Below, piece after piece: positions 12,117 to 23,928 of a stretch of DNA of 64,000 bases; the stretch's first letter is position 1; each line of letters begins with the position of its first letter. The notes beneath the pieces are model-generated. The model searched no databases, was not told the DNA's origin, and saw only the letters and a list, made by a program, of their open reading frames with translations. Location of the stretch: assembly GCF_000801105.2 (NCBI RefSeq), contig NC_079512.1:26305848-26369847 (forward strand). Reading direction: 5' to 3'. The position numbers were made by a program, and so were the translations under genes. The DNA comes from Raphanus sativus. Taxonomy: Eukaryota > Streptophyta > Magnoliopsida > Brassicales > Brassicaceae.

Positions 12117-12290
12117 AAAGGAAGAGCCAGAGAAGAACAAGTACTCATGGTTTTGTTTTATAAATCCTCTATATAATATGATCTGTCGTCTTTTGAATAC
12201 TGAAAACGATGTTTGGATTGAGTCGAGCAGTCTCTTAGTTGTTTATGTAGTATATATCTTGTATTGTGTCCTCGTTGTTTGTGAGCCATG
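12117..12290 (+). pseudogene. RING-H2 tail, tandem copy 2
   Basis: This repeats the tail and 3' flank of the RING pseudogene: AAGGAAGAGCCAGAGAAGAA at 12117 matches 10878, and TTTGGATTGAGTC with TCTTGTATTGTGT recur at 12029-12090 and 12213-12275. It is a tandem duplication of a dead gene's 3' end, made before or independently of the Helitron insertion into copy 1. Confidence 0.7.
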
Positions 12291-14195
12291 TGGTGATAGT
12301 AATAGGCTTTGGGAGGCTAGCTTTACATTGAGGAACATATTTCAAGTCCATTACCTATAATCATTTGTTTCAAATCATATCTATATAATAGTTTTTTTTA
12401 TATATACGTATGTGGAGTAAGTGAAACTTTCACTTTTAACCCTATCTAATTGCATTAGAACCATTTTTATGTGGAACCATTTACTTTTTTATAGAAATTC
12501 CTCCGATCAAATCCTAAAACTAACAATTTGGGAAACAAACCTTGGGAAGTTAAGTTACAAAAAAAAAAAACCTTGGGAAGTTTTCAGAATAGATTTGACG
12601 TAAGTATCAAACTATCAATTTGTAGTTGTGTAGTTGCAACAGGAGGATGCATGTAAACAAATGTCAAAAAAATAGGGGTAAAATGACAAAAACAAAAGAA
12701 GTGCAGAGACATACACGTGCAGAAGAGGTATGTCCCCTCTGGTCACAAAACATGTTTCCCTGTCTCTACTAAAGATACAACCAAAGATGATGGGTTCTCG
12801 TTTGTATGTCTCAATCTCTCAATTGTATACAACTCACTCTGTGTTCACGTGTGTGTTGTATGTGTCTATAGCCACGAACCAAATCTATGCAACGTTATTT
12901 TTTAAATTAATCTAATGATCTTAATTATTCTACCTGCGGACATCTTAGAGTTCGTTCAACTACGATGGAACATACATTGCTTTGGTAAATATAAATTCTC
13001 AATAAAATAAAAAATACTCTAAGATAGTCCTTAATTTGTTTTTGACACAAATAAAGCCTTGGATCAAAATGACCGTAAATATACACTTATACATTTAGAG
13101 TTAACTAATATAAATCTTAGAGTTCAGATTAAAAGGGTAGAGTTTTGAGATTGAGGTTTGAAATTTTATAAAATAAAAAAATGGAAATTTTGAATTTTTT
13201 TAAAATAGTTACAAAAAGCATTTTCAAATTTTAAAAGAAAATTTTGAAAAAACAAAAAATGTTCGAAAACAAAAAATCATAAAATAAATAATTTATAAAA
13301 ATATTTGAATTTGAATACATATAATTTAAAACTATTTTTTTTTTTGTATGTATATATCTAATGTATAAGGATCTTTTACCTTTTAAATAAGACAAAAACT
13401 TAAAAAATATTTATTTAAGATAATTGCCCATATCTTGTTTATCGGTTTTAGTTTGACTGTGAATAATCACTTCAATTTTGAACGTAAAATTTTAGTTGTA
13501 AAATTTATGTTGTGTGTAAGTTAGTTGTATAAACTTTTATGAATTTTTGTTTATAAATTTATGTTCTAATTTATGAATCTAGTTTATGTTTATAAATTCT
13601 TAAATTTTCCTCACGAATAGCATCTGATGATATGATGTAGTAAACAAAACATGCTAAATATTTAGATAATTACAATCTTATTAATAATAAGTTATTATAT
13701 ACGTTTGTCAATTCTATGATTAACATGCATCAACACTATTATAGTGGGAAGATTTTGTTATCATAAATGTTATGTGTATATATTTTAATGGGCACTAGCT
13801 AATTAAAAATTAGTATGTATGGAGGGAATACAAAGAGAAATATATAGTAAGATGGCATGTATATATATGTACAATTTCCGTAACAAGGTACTATGGCCTC
13901 ATAATGGAATGCATTGATGTATATCTCAAGAGACCCAAGCTATCATCATCATTGTCCCCATATATAGTCACTATCATCATCAGCTTCATCACTGTGTTAG
14001 TACTTGGTATTCTGATTTCGTTGTAAATTGTTAAGACTTCTCTAGCGTATATCAGCTAGATAGGCTACTTATAGTAGATAATCAGCAAATCATCAGGCAG
14101 AAAATACTTTTCCATCATTAAACAAAAAAGGACATAGCATTTGATCATGTAATTGAACATAAATTAAAAGAAACACAAACATCAAGTCGATAAAT
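12291..14195. other. Intergenic, no gene seen
   Basis: AT-rich DNA without supported coding. The part nearest 14195 is likely the 3' untranslated region of SOB5. No element ends were recognised. Confidence 0.4.
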
Positions 14196-14597
14196 TCAAA
14201 CAAACCCTTGTCTAACTGCACCAACGTAACTATGAACTGCACTGTAGGTATCATTACCATCATCCTGATCATAATCATCATCATTATCATCGTCATAATG
14301 ATTGTTGTTGTGAACCCTAGGCTCCACCAAAACCATCTCCTCATTACTCTTCTTCTTTTTCTCTGTAGAGTTTTGTTCTTCAATCTCTTGAGGAAGCTTG
14401 AGAGTTGATGTGGCTTCCATGGGACCAGAAGATGCATCAGAGTCCATTGAATCCCCACCATCGCTATCTTCGTCATCACCATCTTTATAGTAACCGTCGT
14501 CATCGGGGTCCTGAGAATATGAGGCTAAATACATTGTCCATCCAGATTCACAGCTGCGAGAATCCTCTTCTGTTCCAAAGATCTTTCCAGACTCCAT
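14196..14597 (-). CDS. SOB5: SOB5/SOFL-type small acidic protein
   Basis: A single-exon gene for a 133-residue acidic protein. It has the two conserved blocks of the SOFL family: [12 protein letters not shown] (about 15-26) and [11 protein letters not shown] (about 49-59). The C-terminal half is rich in Asp, Asn and His ([17 protein letters not shown]), produced by GAT/CAT-rich codons. In Arabidopsis SOB5 (At5g08150) and its relatives influence cytokinin levels and were found as suppressors of a phyB allele; the biochemical activity is unknown. The start MESGKI fits the family and the position matches synteny. Overlapping frames (14093-14503 and plus-strand ones) are shadows. Confidence 0.85.
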   Translation of the reverse strand: MESGKIFGTEEDSRSCESGWTMYLASYSQDPDDDGYYKDGDDEDSDGGDSMDSDASSGPMEATSTLKLPQEIEEQNSTEKKKKSNEEMVLVEPRVHNNNHYDDDNDDDYDQDDGNDTYSAVHSYVGAVRQGFV

Positions 14598-14753
14598 TTT
14601 TATGCAACTACAACTCCTTTTGTGTCTATATATAAGTTAAACAGAAGAAGAAACAAAGAGTCCCAACAAAAGAGACCAACAAGAAAAAAAAAACCCTAAA
14701 GTGAGAGAGTAACCACAAGAAACTGAGATATTAAGTAAACAATCCAATAAGCA

Positions 14754-14785
14754 AGTGTGTGTGTGTGTATATATATATATACACA
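14754..14785. repeat. (TG)n(TA)n microsatellite upstream of SOB5
   Basis: TG repeats pass directly into TA repeats, followed by near-palindromic ATATACACAT tracts up to about 14805. It lies about 160 bp upstream of the SOB5 ATG, probably in the promoter. Confidence 0.9.
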
Positions 14786-15108
14786 TGATATATATACACA
14801 TAAATGTAAACGCGTTTACATATCATGTAAGCGTGTGTTTGAAGTGTATGTATGTGCATTTGATGATAAAAGACAAGATAAGAGAGAGTTTCTTGAAAAG
14901 AAAAAAAAAGATTGACAATAATTTATAATTTAAAAGTTATTGCGTTGTGAGAAAATAGGGAATATTCTTTCAAAACGAGATAGAAAAAGAATTAATTTAT
15001 CTTCTGAGGAGTTAGAAGATAATTAGAGGGTCACTTTTATAGATAAGAGGATGAGTTGGGTGGGAAGGATAGAGATGGACAAGAGGTTGTATTTACAACG
15101 TCTGAGCA

Positions 15109-17513
15109 TCTCTATTATTAAAAGAGAAGTACACTTAGGAAATGCTCCTAAGTTTTCAATGTTAATTACACTTTCATGCCACTGAACCTATTAATAATCT
15201 TTCCTTAAAAAATTCTTGTCTTTTTCACTTAATTTAATGCATATTTTCTCACTGTTTTTTTTTGCATTATAAACGGATACAACAACTTCCCATGTTCACG
15301 ATATCTGTTTATAATTAACTAAATTACATGAAAACTCTAAATCAACTACAATTATATGACAACACATTAACGAAATTCCTTTCTTCTTCACGTAAACCAT
15401 GAAATTTCGAATTACTTGAAAAATAAAACAACTGAACACTTTAATCTGCAATTCTCTTCTTCTCCAAGAGCTTGATATTCCTGTTTAAATAGCAAGATAA
15501 CTTTAGTTCTTTACAAAGGAATTTATTTAATTTCTATTTTTCATTACTTGTAACTTTTACATTTCATAACTTTGTGTTCATGATATCTGTTTATAATTAA
15601 CTAAATTAAAATAAATTATTAAGCGTGAAACAATTTAAACTATCTGTTTTTCATGTTCAACGTGAAACAATAAAAATTATTAAACATTTGTATGGATAAT
15701 TATAATAAAATCAAACAATATTCGTTTATTAAATGTAAACAGAATATATTTGCCAATAATTAATTCTATCCTATAATCATTGTCAAATATTCGTAGGATG
15801 CCTATAAAACAGAGAAATTGTATCCCATAATTGCGCCAACTTCTAAATTTATAATATCATTGATGATCCAATCTTTCTAAAGCAACCAAATCAATAAATT
15901 CTAAACCTAAACAAAATATATTTGCCAATAATAAATTCTATCCTACAATCACTCTCAAATATTCGTATAATGCCTATAAAACATAGAAATTGTATCCCAT
16001 AATTTCGCCAACTTATGGCCGTGATGGATAATAAATTATCTTTAGATTTTTTTCCAAAATAATTATTTTTTGCTTAACTTGCGGAACAGTCAAGCATTAA
16101 TTACGTTGTAAAGGGAAATTTTCCAACTCCAAGCAAATCCCTATATTTTCGAATAATATAGATGCGATTTTTTGGAAACAATTTATATTGTTACATTAAA
16201 TCACGAAATTTTCTCTTTTGCAATGTTTTTAGGTATATTCTCTTCATTAAGGTTTTAAATTCACGTTATATATATAGTGTACCTTGCAGTCATAGTCAAT
16301 ATCTCCTCAACAGCTCCTAAACAATTTTATAGTTCGCTTCTTATGGTTCATAGTGTCAAAAAACAAAAGTTTCGCGTTGTTAAAAAACTTGAAGCCGAGG
16401 TCCATTAAATGGCGTGTGCAGGTGAAAGTGAATAATCATGGAAGCACTATGTTTCTGATGAAACACTCGAAAAGGTTTTGGCTGATGAGACTGTAAGTTT
16501 TACCTACACATCCGTTTAAATGTTCTTTATACTTTAATTTTCTAAATGATTTTTGTTTGTTTACAGGGTGTGAAAATCCAAGTATCATGCGCCAGACCAC
16601 ACATGTTTCGGACCCAGCGAAACTTAAAGTTGGGAGAGTGGGGTGTGATTGAAAACTCTAAGGTATCCAGTGTTGGTAAAAGGAAATACCGACCAACAAC
16701 TAATCAGTATAAGATGACTATTACCAGAGAAAGATATATATTTTAAATTACTTCAGGTCTTTTTATTACCAGAGAAAGCTAAATTTACCTTTTTAGGAAT
16801 TTAGAGAAGGCTATATATTTTAAATTGCTTCAAGTCTTCCTCAGACAAATCGAATCCATTCCAATACATTTACTAAACGTAAACAAAAAATAATTCAGTT
16901 TCTTTGTGCTAAGCAATGTAAACGTAATTCAAGTTAAAGATGAGGACCAGTATTACTGACCATGATTATACGCGAGTTCTGTTTTTCTCTTTCCCGGAAA
17001 AAAATCGGTTAGTCATTGACATAATTTTAATGGGCCTTTAGTAGTATACATATTCTCTGAATTGTTAATTTAGATGTTCAGAGCCCGAAGGCCATTTAAA
17101 ATATCTTTAAAAGTTAAATAAAAAATAATATGATAATTAAATTATCTTATAAATTGTAAACTGAATTTTTAAAAAATCACATTTTTTTTATTTAAAAAAA
17201 ATTATTTTAATTTCTTTTCAACTTTATAACTAATGTATAATTTTTAAGTAAGATAGTAACCATAGTTATTTATTTGATATAATTTTCATTCTACAAATTT
17301 GTTTCCAAAATATTTTACATAGACATTTAATTATATAAATTTTAGATTTGTTTCTATGAAACCTAGCTTATATGATTTTTTTTTTGGTAAACACTAAATA
17401 TAGATTTATTTTATATAATTTGAAGACATGACTAATTAATTTTAATAATTAATGCAAACACAAAATAAAATATGAAAATAAATACCCGCCCGGTCGGGCG
17501 GGTCAAGGTCTAG
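15109..17513 (+). mobile_element. Helitron, 2.4 kb, with RPA-like cargo
   Basis: The 5' end at 15109 is TCTCTATTATTAAAAGAGAA, preceded by A. The 3' end has the hairpin CCCGCC-CGGTC-GGGCGGG and finishes CTAG at 17510-17513, followed by T. This matches the Helitron signature (TC...hairpin...CTRR in an A|T site). Internal near-duplicates such as GCCTATAAAAC...GAAATTGTATCCCATAAT occur at about 15800 and 15970. It contains a decayed RPA-type OB-fold gene (separate entry), a known passenger of plant Helitrons, but no Rep/helicase, so it is non-autonomous. Confidence 0.85.
16405..16746 (+). pseudogene. RPA1-like OB-fold fragment inside Helitron
   Basis: An upstream part, ETLEKVLADET (about 16465-16495, frame-shifted against its 5' neighbour), is joined across a likely intron (GTAAGT...TTACAG, to 16566) to GVKIQVSCARPHMF, LKLGEWGVIENSKV and KYRPTTNQYKMTI. 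This is the usual pattern of plant Helitron-borne replication protein A-like domains (single-strand DNA binding). Frameshifts and missing ends show that it is dead. Confidence 0.7.
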
Positions 17514-20332
17514 TTGCTATTTATCTCTCATCTTCTTTCTGACCAAATAACAGCTCATAACCTATAATTTATATACGCAAATTAAATAATACAAGACAAA
17601 CATGAAACATACACATCCAATAATTAATTTTCAATGTATAAAAATCTAAACAGTTTAAAAATACAATTAGAGCTTGAAGACACGCAAAAAAAAATTGAAA
17701 GAGGATTAGTCTAAATATATATAAAAAAAAACTAAAGTATTTTACTCAAGCTAACTAAATTGTCAAAAACTATTTTACTAAAGCTAAATTTGGCGAATAT
17801 GGATCTGTATTTTTATATCTAACCATGAGTCACCTAATCAAAAACTATTTTATATCTAACCAAGGAAAAGCAACAAGTGAATATTGACCGGTAATTTTAT
17901 ATATAACCTTAACAAAATATGATTAGGTCATGGATATAAGGGAAGTCTAACATTGACTCAACTAATCAAAACCATTTTACTCAAACTAACTAAATTACCA
18001 TATATTTGGATAATCATGGCTCCATGTGTACTCTGATAGAATTGCAGCTTTAATAGGAATTTAACACCATAAAAACCTTTGATAAAAGAACCTCAGCAAG
18101 AATTGAATTAAGAAAACAAAATATGAGAGAGAGAGAGAGAGGGCCATAAATGGAGAGAGTTGATGAGAACAGCAAGAGCCAGCTAGAAGCCGTGAAGGAG
18201 AGAAAGTGAAGTCTCTTACCTCGCAGAGGTAGCATGCATCTTTTTAATGCAATAACTCTAAACGTCATATTTTTAAAACAACGTAGGTTTAGGTGTCATT
18301 GAGTTTATAATACTGCAAATAAGCCTTTCACATATACTATAAAAGATGATTTAATAAAGAGTTCATATTGAGAATTGATTCATTTATTTTTCTCGACAAA
18401 GTTAAATGCACATCCTTTCTACAGACAAAACAACTGTATTGTAAATAAGGAGTGCAAGACTTGCATCAATTCTTGGCGATCATATACAAAACGGGAGCAT
18501 AGTATGTACAATGTACAAATACTAATCAATGCTATTCTATATATTAACATGAAAGTATAGAGGACAACACTTATTATAACGAAGGAAGGTGTAAGGGAAG
18601 AATGCTTCCAGACTTTTTTATTATGTTTCTATTTTTTTGCAACCTTTCGAATATGGTTAGAGAAGAATAATTATAATCTGGTGAGAAAAATATTGGAGAA
18701 TGTGTAATATACATTAAATAAAGAGTATTATATGATCGCTGTATAATATACATTAAATCGATCCTTGTGACTTGCGCTGCTCTGTCTTTCTCTAATTTAC
18801 TGCTGTTAAAGTCTTTTATTTTCCTCAAAAAGTTCAAACATCTTTCGCTTGCTTTGTCACAACAGCAAATTAAATATAACATGCAGAAATTTACCTATAT
18901 CGGGAATAATTAAGGATTAAATGTTTTTTTCTTTTGTCACAGCCTTACAAGCAATCACCCTAACTTCAGTTCATGATCGTCTTGTGATGTTGAAGAATTA
19001 TGTTCTTAATCAGATTTGATAAAAGAAAAAGAGGATATAAGAGGAATTAAATATATGACTATACATTTTACAATCTTACTATGATACTTAAATGATATTT
19101 AACATGAATTAAATTATCATTGGGATTTTACAAGAAATACCAATATTGCTAAATAATTGTGTATTTGTGTAATGTTTTCTTTCAACTGAATTGCAGAGAA
19201 TGTCAAACCTTAAAACAGCTTTTACAACGTTCCTGCTAATTGTTACTACTAACAAAAAAAAAGCGTTCGTAGTTATTATAATCATAAGAAATTTGTGTAG
19301 TATATGAAATGTGTCGCATACGTTTATTATACAACAATCAATGTTATTATATTGGTGAGGCTGAAACTATTCTGAATAATGTTATATCGAAATGTCTGAA
19401 ATTCTTTATAATTTTGTCATCGATATTAGATGCGATTTGGTATTTAAAGTTTCTGAAAATGGAACTATAGAGGTATAGGTATAAGCGTATGATCATGATT
19501 TTAGTTGTGGGGAAGTGGGGAACTGTAGATCTTTTCACTTTAAAGAGTTACAGAAGACAGAAGTTACGTTTAAAATAAATAGCGATCAGACATTTATCTT
19601 CCTGAAAATTGACTTACGGTCTTTATTACTTTTGTTTTTTTGAAGTGACTCAAATCTGTAATAGTAAAAGGTCATACAATGATATATATGTGTGGAATTT
19701 ATATTTCTCAATATATATTCGTATATAAGGAAACATGTATTTTATTTAAAAAGGAATATAACTCTCTTTTTTTGATAAAAAAAGGAATATAACTCTTTCA
19801 ACATCATGTTATCAGCATCTACGGCTAAGCATTTATGTGTACCACTGTACCTAGTGAACAATCCTTTATGCACATCTTAAAATACACGATGGCCTACATA
19901 CTATATGACAACCAATTATCAAGTTGTGATTTTTGTAGAAAGAAGATCAAGTGGTGTTTCTCCTTACACTGGTTGTGAATCTTGAGACAGATGAATAACA
20001 TAATATAGCGAAATGATTTTTACCTAAACAAACAAATTTTAGGAATTTTAACAATTAAAAACACACATAAAAATTACACAAACTTCGAATAACTAAACTG
20101 AGGTTGATTAACAGCAATTAAAAACATATATAAAATTGTTATCTGTCTGATAAATAACATTATTTTAAAAAGAAGTCTTACAAATAGATAAAACGAAAAT
20201 ATTATGTGGTTTAATATGTATCTAATATGGGAATTTTCAAAATAGCTAAACATATAAATAAAGAGAGCAAGTAATGTATATTAAAATCCTTTTTCTTTTA
20301 AACTCTTTAGATTATACCACCTGAATAGGGAA
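17514..20332. other. Intergenic, no gene seen
   Basis: AT-rich DNA between the Helitron and the kinase gene. It has a GA microsatellite at about 18126-18141. Open frames (18375-18560, 18574-18882, 19347-19538) show no recognisable domains. The end near 20332 is probably the 3' untranslated region of the kinase. Confidence 0.4.
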
Positions 20333-22269
20333 TCACTTGGTGAATTTTGCGATCAATTTGTCGACATGGATGATGATATCGTCAATGCGAGGTCGAACCG
20401 CAGCCTGAGGTTGCAGCATCCAAGTCACGAACTGGTGAAGTGCTTCAGGATACGAAGCCTTTGGTCCTGCCTTTGGCCATTTGATCTTAGCGTTAACGAT
20501 TGCAAGCTGAAGACTTCCATCAGATTCTTCAAGTACATATTCAAACGGAGACACACCGTACCTGAAAGAAGACCACAAATTTAATTATCCAAAACACTCT
20601 CTCTTCAAAGTGCATGTCTTTGTTTTAGTCTAAAGAGGGATGATGATCCTATTATTACATTATTGCGTATAGTGTGCAGCCTAGTGACCAGATATCAGTT
20701 CTCTCATCAATATCCGCATGGCTTGGGCAATCCCAGAGCTCGGGAGCTCTAAACGGTGCTGAAGAATGTTCAGCTGTCCATTCCTATTAAAGTAAACATG
20801 AAGCATATTCACAAGTCCATGATTAATAAGAACTGGAATATAGATACACATATAAAAAAAATACGTAGTAGAATGAACAAAGGAATGGAGATAGAACCTG
20901 TAACTGTAAGGCCTCTTGACGGGAGCGGATTTGCTTCCGTGCAGGACGAGCACTCCCAAAGTCCATCAAAATCGCAAGAGGAGTCTGTCCTTTTCTACGT
21001 GTCAACAGCACGTTTCCAGGTTTGACATCGTTGTGAGCATATGGTGGCTCCAGAGAGTGCATGTGTTTGAGTCCATCACAAAGCTGCAGTGGGATAACTT
21101 TAGGTAATCAAAACACTTTGCAATTCAGGGCTAACCATTGAATATTAATCACTAGGTTCTAGTCATACAGTGGGTTCTCAATACATACTAAATCAGCATA
21201 AGGTAATTGTTAGTTGAGAAAGATGACGAAATTTGCAGAAAGCCAAAGTAAGAAATTAACAAGCTACGTAACAAAAAAAAAATCAAAAGACGGATTTAAA
21301 AAGAGCGTTTTGTTACCTGACGAAATATATGCAAGACATCAGTTGTTGAGAATGTTTCCTTTTTAGCCTTCATCGCCGTGGAATTATCCAGCAAGGTCCC
21401 ATCCAGGTGAACAGGAAACAGCAGGAAGGCCTCGTGTTTCCCAGCTCCCTCTTGGCCACTACCCTGACAAGATCAAAAATCCAAACACACTTTTTCAAAA
21501 ACAAGAATTCACACGAGAAAAACTACAGATCAGAGAGCTTATCTATCTACCTTAACAGGAATAATGGCATGATCAAGGAGAGGAAGCAAATTAGGGTGGC
21601 TGAACAGAGACGAAACACGAATCTCCTCCCGCACCAGTTCCAGCTGCTCCTTGTTCTGAATCAGAACTTTCTTCATCGCATAAGTTCCATCATCTACAAG
21701 GAAATAAAATCACAAATAAAGACCACAGTGATGAATGAGACAAACATGAAAAAATTCATCTGGATCAAACCGCTATAAAAAGATCAAAAGATCCAACTAT
21801 ATGAAGGTGGATGATTCACTGTAATGCTAATGCCTATCATCATCTACAGCAGAATCTCAGATTCACCACGGATCAAACAACTTACACAAGATCTAATCAA
21901 TTTTTCAACGATTCCCAGCTTAAACCAAACACATACGATTTCTACATTGATTCTCACATAGATTTCTATCACATCTGATCAGATCCAATCGAGATAACGC
22001 AGCAGATTCAAGGAGACGCAAAATCAGCAATATCACGATCCATTAGAGAAAAATGATGAGTACTAACCGGAGAGATGAGCTGGATCCTTGACTTTCGACG
22101 CCAGACCGCCACCGGACGAAGCGTCGGCGACAATCTCCTTCACCAGAAACACGAACGCGAATCCGCCTTCGCCGAGCTGCCTCACGATCCTGAAACGGTT
22201 CTCATTGATCCACACGTCGCCTCCGCCGTTGTCGTAAAGCGCGTTCAATCCCGAAAACGAACACCCCAT
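20333..22269 (-). CDS. STK16-like Ser/Thr protein kinase (PK3)
   Basis: A lipid-anchored protein kinase of the STK16/NAK-related group, corresponding to At5g08160. Six minus-strand exons: 22068-22269, 21551-21693, 21317-21463, 20898-21083, 20659-20783, 20333-20561. They join to 1032 nt, 343 residues. The N-terminus MGCSF suits N-myristoylation (Gly2) and palmitoylation (Cys3). Kinase motifs in order: glycine loop LGEGGFAFVF (about 31-40), YAMKK lysine, catalytic loop AHNDVKPGNVLL (His-Asn-Asp in place of HRD, with the catalytic Asp kept), DFGSARPA, FRAPELWDC, and DIWSLGCTLYAIMYG in helix F. The frame and all GT-AG junctions are intact. The promoter lies in the tandem duplication at 22388-22860. 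Confidence 0.92.
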
Positions 22270-22387
22270 GCTTGCTTCCTCAGTCTCTCTTGGTACCTTT
22301 GGATCTGGTGAAAATTTACACAATTCGAAGATCCTTCAGATTCGCATTCTCCAGATCTCGAATTCTGGAGTTGAAGCGTTCATGTCA

Positions 22388-22860
22388 CAGCTTATACGAC
22401 CAGTTTTCACTCTATTTATTAATTAGTAAAATAATTAATTAGTTGCAGTTTCGCTAATTGGTTCGGTTAAAAACCAATAACCGAGGGTTGACAAAAAAAA
22501 CCAATAACCGAGAGGAATGGTTTGATAAGATTAAACCGAAAGAATAAATTAATTTATTCTGAACGAGTTATAAATACCGAATCCATAAACATCTTAAGGT
22601 CGTATGGGCCTTAATACAACTTCTCTTTCTTATACGAGCAGTTTTAACTCAATTAATTAAATAATTAATTAGTTGCAGTTTCACTAATTGGTTCGGTTAA
22701 AAACCCAATAACCGAGAGGTATGGTTTGATAAGATTAACAGATTAAACCGACCAAATACTTCAACAAGTAATAAATACCGGATTTATAAACATCTTCATT
22801 TAGAACGGCCCCTAATAAGCATTTTCGTTGGGCTTAATACAGTTTCTTTTTGGTTTTGTT
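22388..22860. repeat. Tandem duplication of about 240 bp in the PK3 upstream region
   Basis: Two diverged copies (about 22388-22625 and 22629-22860). Both begin CTTATACGA(C/G)CAGTTTT and share TTAGTTGCAGTTTC, TAATTGGTTCGGTTAAAAAC, AATAACCGAG, GGTTTGATAAGATTAA and, near the end, GGGCCTTAATACA or GGGCTTAATACA. They lie directly upstream of PK3 and downstream of NHP2, so promoter elements of PK3 may be doubled. Confidence 0.8.
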
Positions 22861-23398
22861 AGTTGGCAAATAGAATAAGCATTTTCCCAGGCTTTAAAAT
22901 CTCATCATATTCATTAAGCAAACAAACAAAATAAGAAAGACACGGTTCGTGTGTTTTTCTGATTCAGATTACAGATGATGAAAGCTCTTTAACATCATCA
23001 GCAACTTGCTCGTAGTCTGACTTCAACTTTTCGAGATCTTCGACACTTAGCTCTCCTTTTGCAGGTTTAAGCATGACCAAGACACAACAAGTAGGTCGTT
23101 TTGTAGCACCGGCTTGCGCAAGATCCTGGCATTACAACAAAACATACAGTGACACTGACTTTTTAGACCCGAGACAAAAAGCAATAAGAAAATAGATAAT
23201 AGAGAATGTAAGGAAAGAACATGTCCTTTTACCTCTTTTGATGGAACATAGACGTAAGGAATACCAGCTTCCTCACACAAGATTGGAACATGGGTAATCA
23301 CATCGATGGGAGATATGTTTCCAGCTATAACACATATTCTGCAATAAAGAACAACAATCTATTACATGTTGAAATCAAAGAACATAAACATACAAAGA

Positions 23399-23552
23399 GA
23401 ATGTGGGTTTAAACCAGGCCCGCAAATCAAAGAACATACAAAGGTTTTCAGAGAGGGCACAGACATTTCAAACTCATGATTCAGTTTCCGTGCACAGTAC
23501 CATGCTACCTTCATTCTGTTTTAATCCAGAGCATCGGCTTAATTGTACACGG
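23399..23552 (-). ncRNA. Putative H/ACA snoRNA, copy 1 (NHP2 intron 2)
   Basis: Minus strand, about 154 nt. The 5' hairpin has lower stem CCGTGTAC/GTGCACGG, a pocket with AATTAAGCCG on the left and GGTACT on the right, and upper stem ATGCT/AGCAT. The hinge is AAACTGAATCAT, a poor match to the H box. The 3' hairpin has lower stem GAGTTT/AAACCC and upper stem GCCC/GGGC. It ends ACATTC, an ACA box three bases from the end. The left guide pairs over ten bases with 18S rRNA CGGCUUAAUU, pointing at the U of GAGCCUG. Confidence 0.65.
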
Positions 23553-23590
23553 ATTTCACATCAAACTAACTAACTAACTGCTAACATCAT

Positions 23591-23734
23591 GAATGTGGAT
23601 CTCAACCAGGCCCTCTAATCAAAGAAAAAACTCAGAGAGGGCAGACATGTCAATCCGCAGAAAGCTCGGTTTACGTGCACAGTACCATGCTACCTTCATC
23701 TAGTTCATCCAGAGCATCGGCTTAATTGTACACG
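23591..23734 (-). ncRNA. Putative H/ACA snoRNA, copy 2 (NHP2 intron 2)
   Basis: Minus strand, about 144 nt. The 5' hairpin has CGTGTAC/GTGCACG, the same guide AATTAAGCCG and upper stem ATGCT/AGCAT. The hinge begins TAAACCGAGC. The 3' hairpin has lower stem GGAT/ATCC and a strong upper stem GCCCTCT/AGAGGGC around the pocket TGACATGTCT and CTGGTTGAG. It ends ACATTC. Its lower stem differs from copy 1 in sequence but keeps the pairing. Confidence 0.65.
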
Positions 23735-23786
23735 AATCAAAACAACCATATGCAAAACTAAACCAAGTACAAAATTAAAGATCTAA

Positions 23787-23928
23787 GAATGTGGATCTAA
23801 ACCAGGCCGTCTAATCATATTAAAAATCAGAGATGGCAGACATGTCGATCCATAAATCATTATTCGTGTACAGTACCATGCTACATTCATTACGTTTTAA
23901 TCCAGAGCATCGGCTTATTTGTACACGG
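23787..23928 (-). ncRNA. Putative H/ACA snoRNA, copy 3 (NHP2 intron 2)
   Basis: Minus strand, about 142 nt. Lower stem CGTGTAC/GTACACG: the G-U pair of the other copies is A-U here. The guide is AAATAAGCCG, one change from the other copies. The 3' hairpin has GGATC/GATCC, pocket GACATGTCT and CTGGTTTA, and upper stem GCCATCT/AGACGGC with one mismatch. It ends ACATTC. The upper stem and left guide are slightly weaker, so this copy may be drifting. Confidence 0.6.

Noticed and set aside
14093..14635. Frames overlapping SOB5 on both strands
   Set aside because: Shadows of the GAT/CAT-rich SOB5 coding region, without family motifs.
18050..18268. Minus-strand frame and GA-rich region as a gene or miRNA precursor
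   Set aside because: The GA microsatellite explains the open frame, and I found no mature miRNA sequence I know or a convincing long hairpin.
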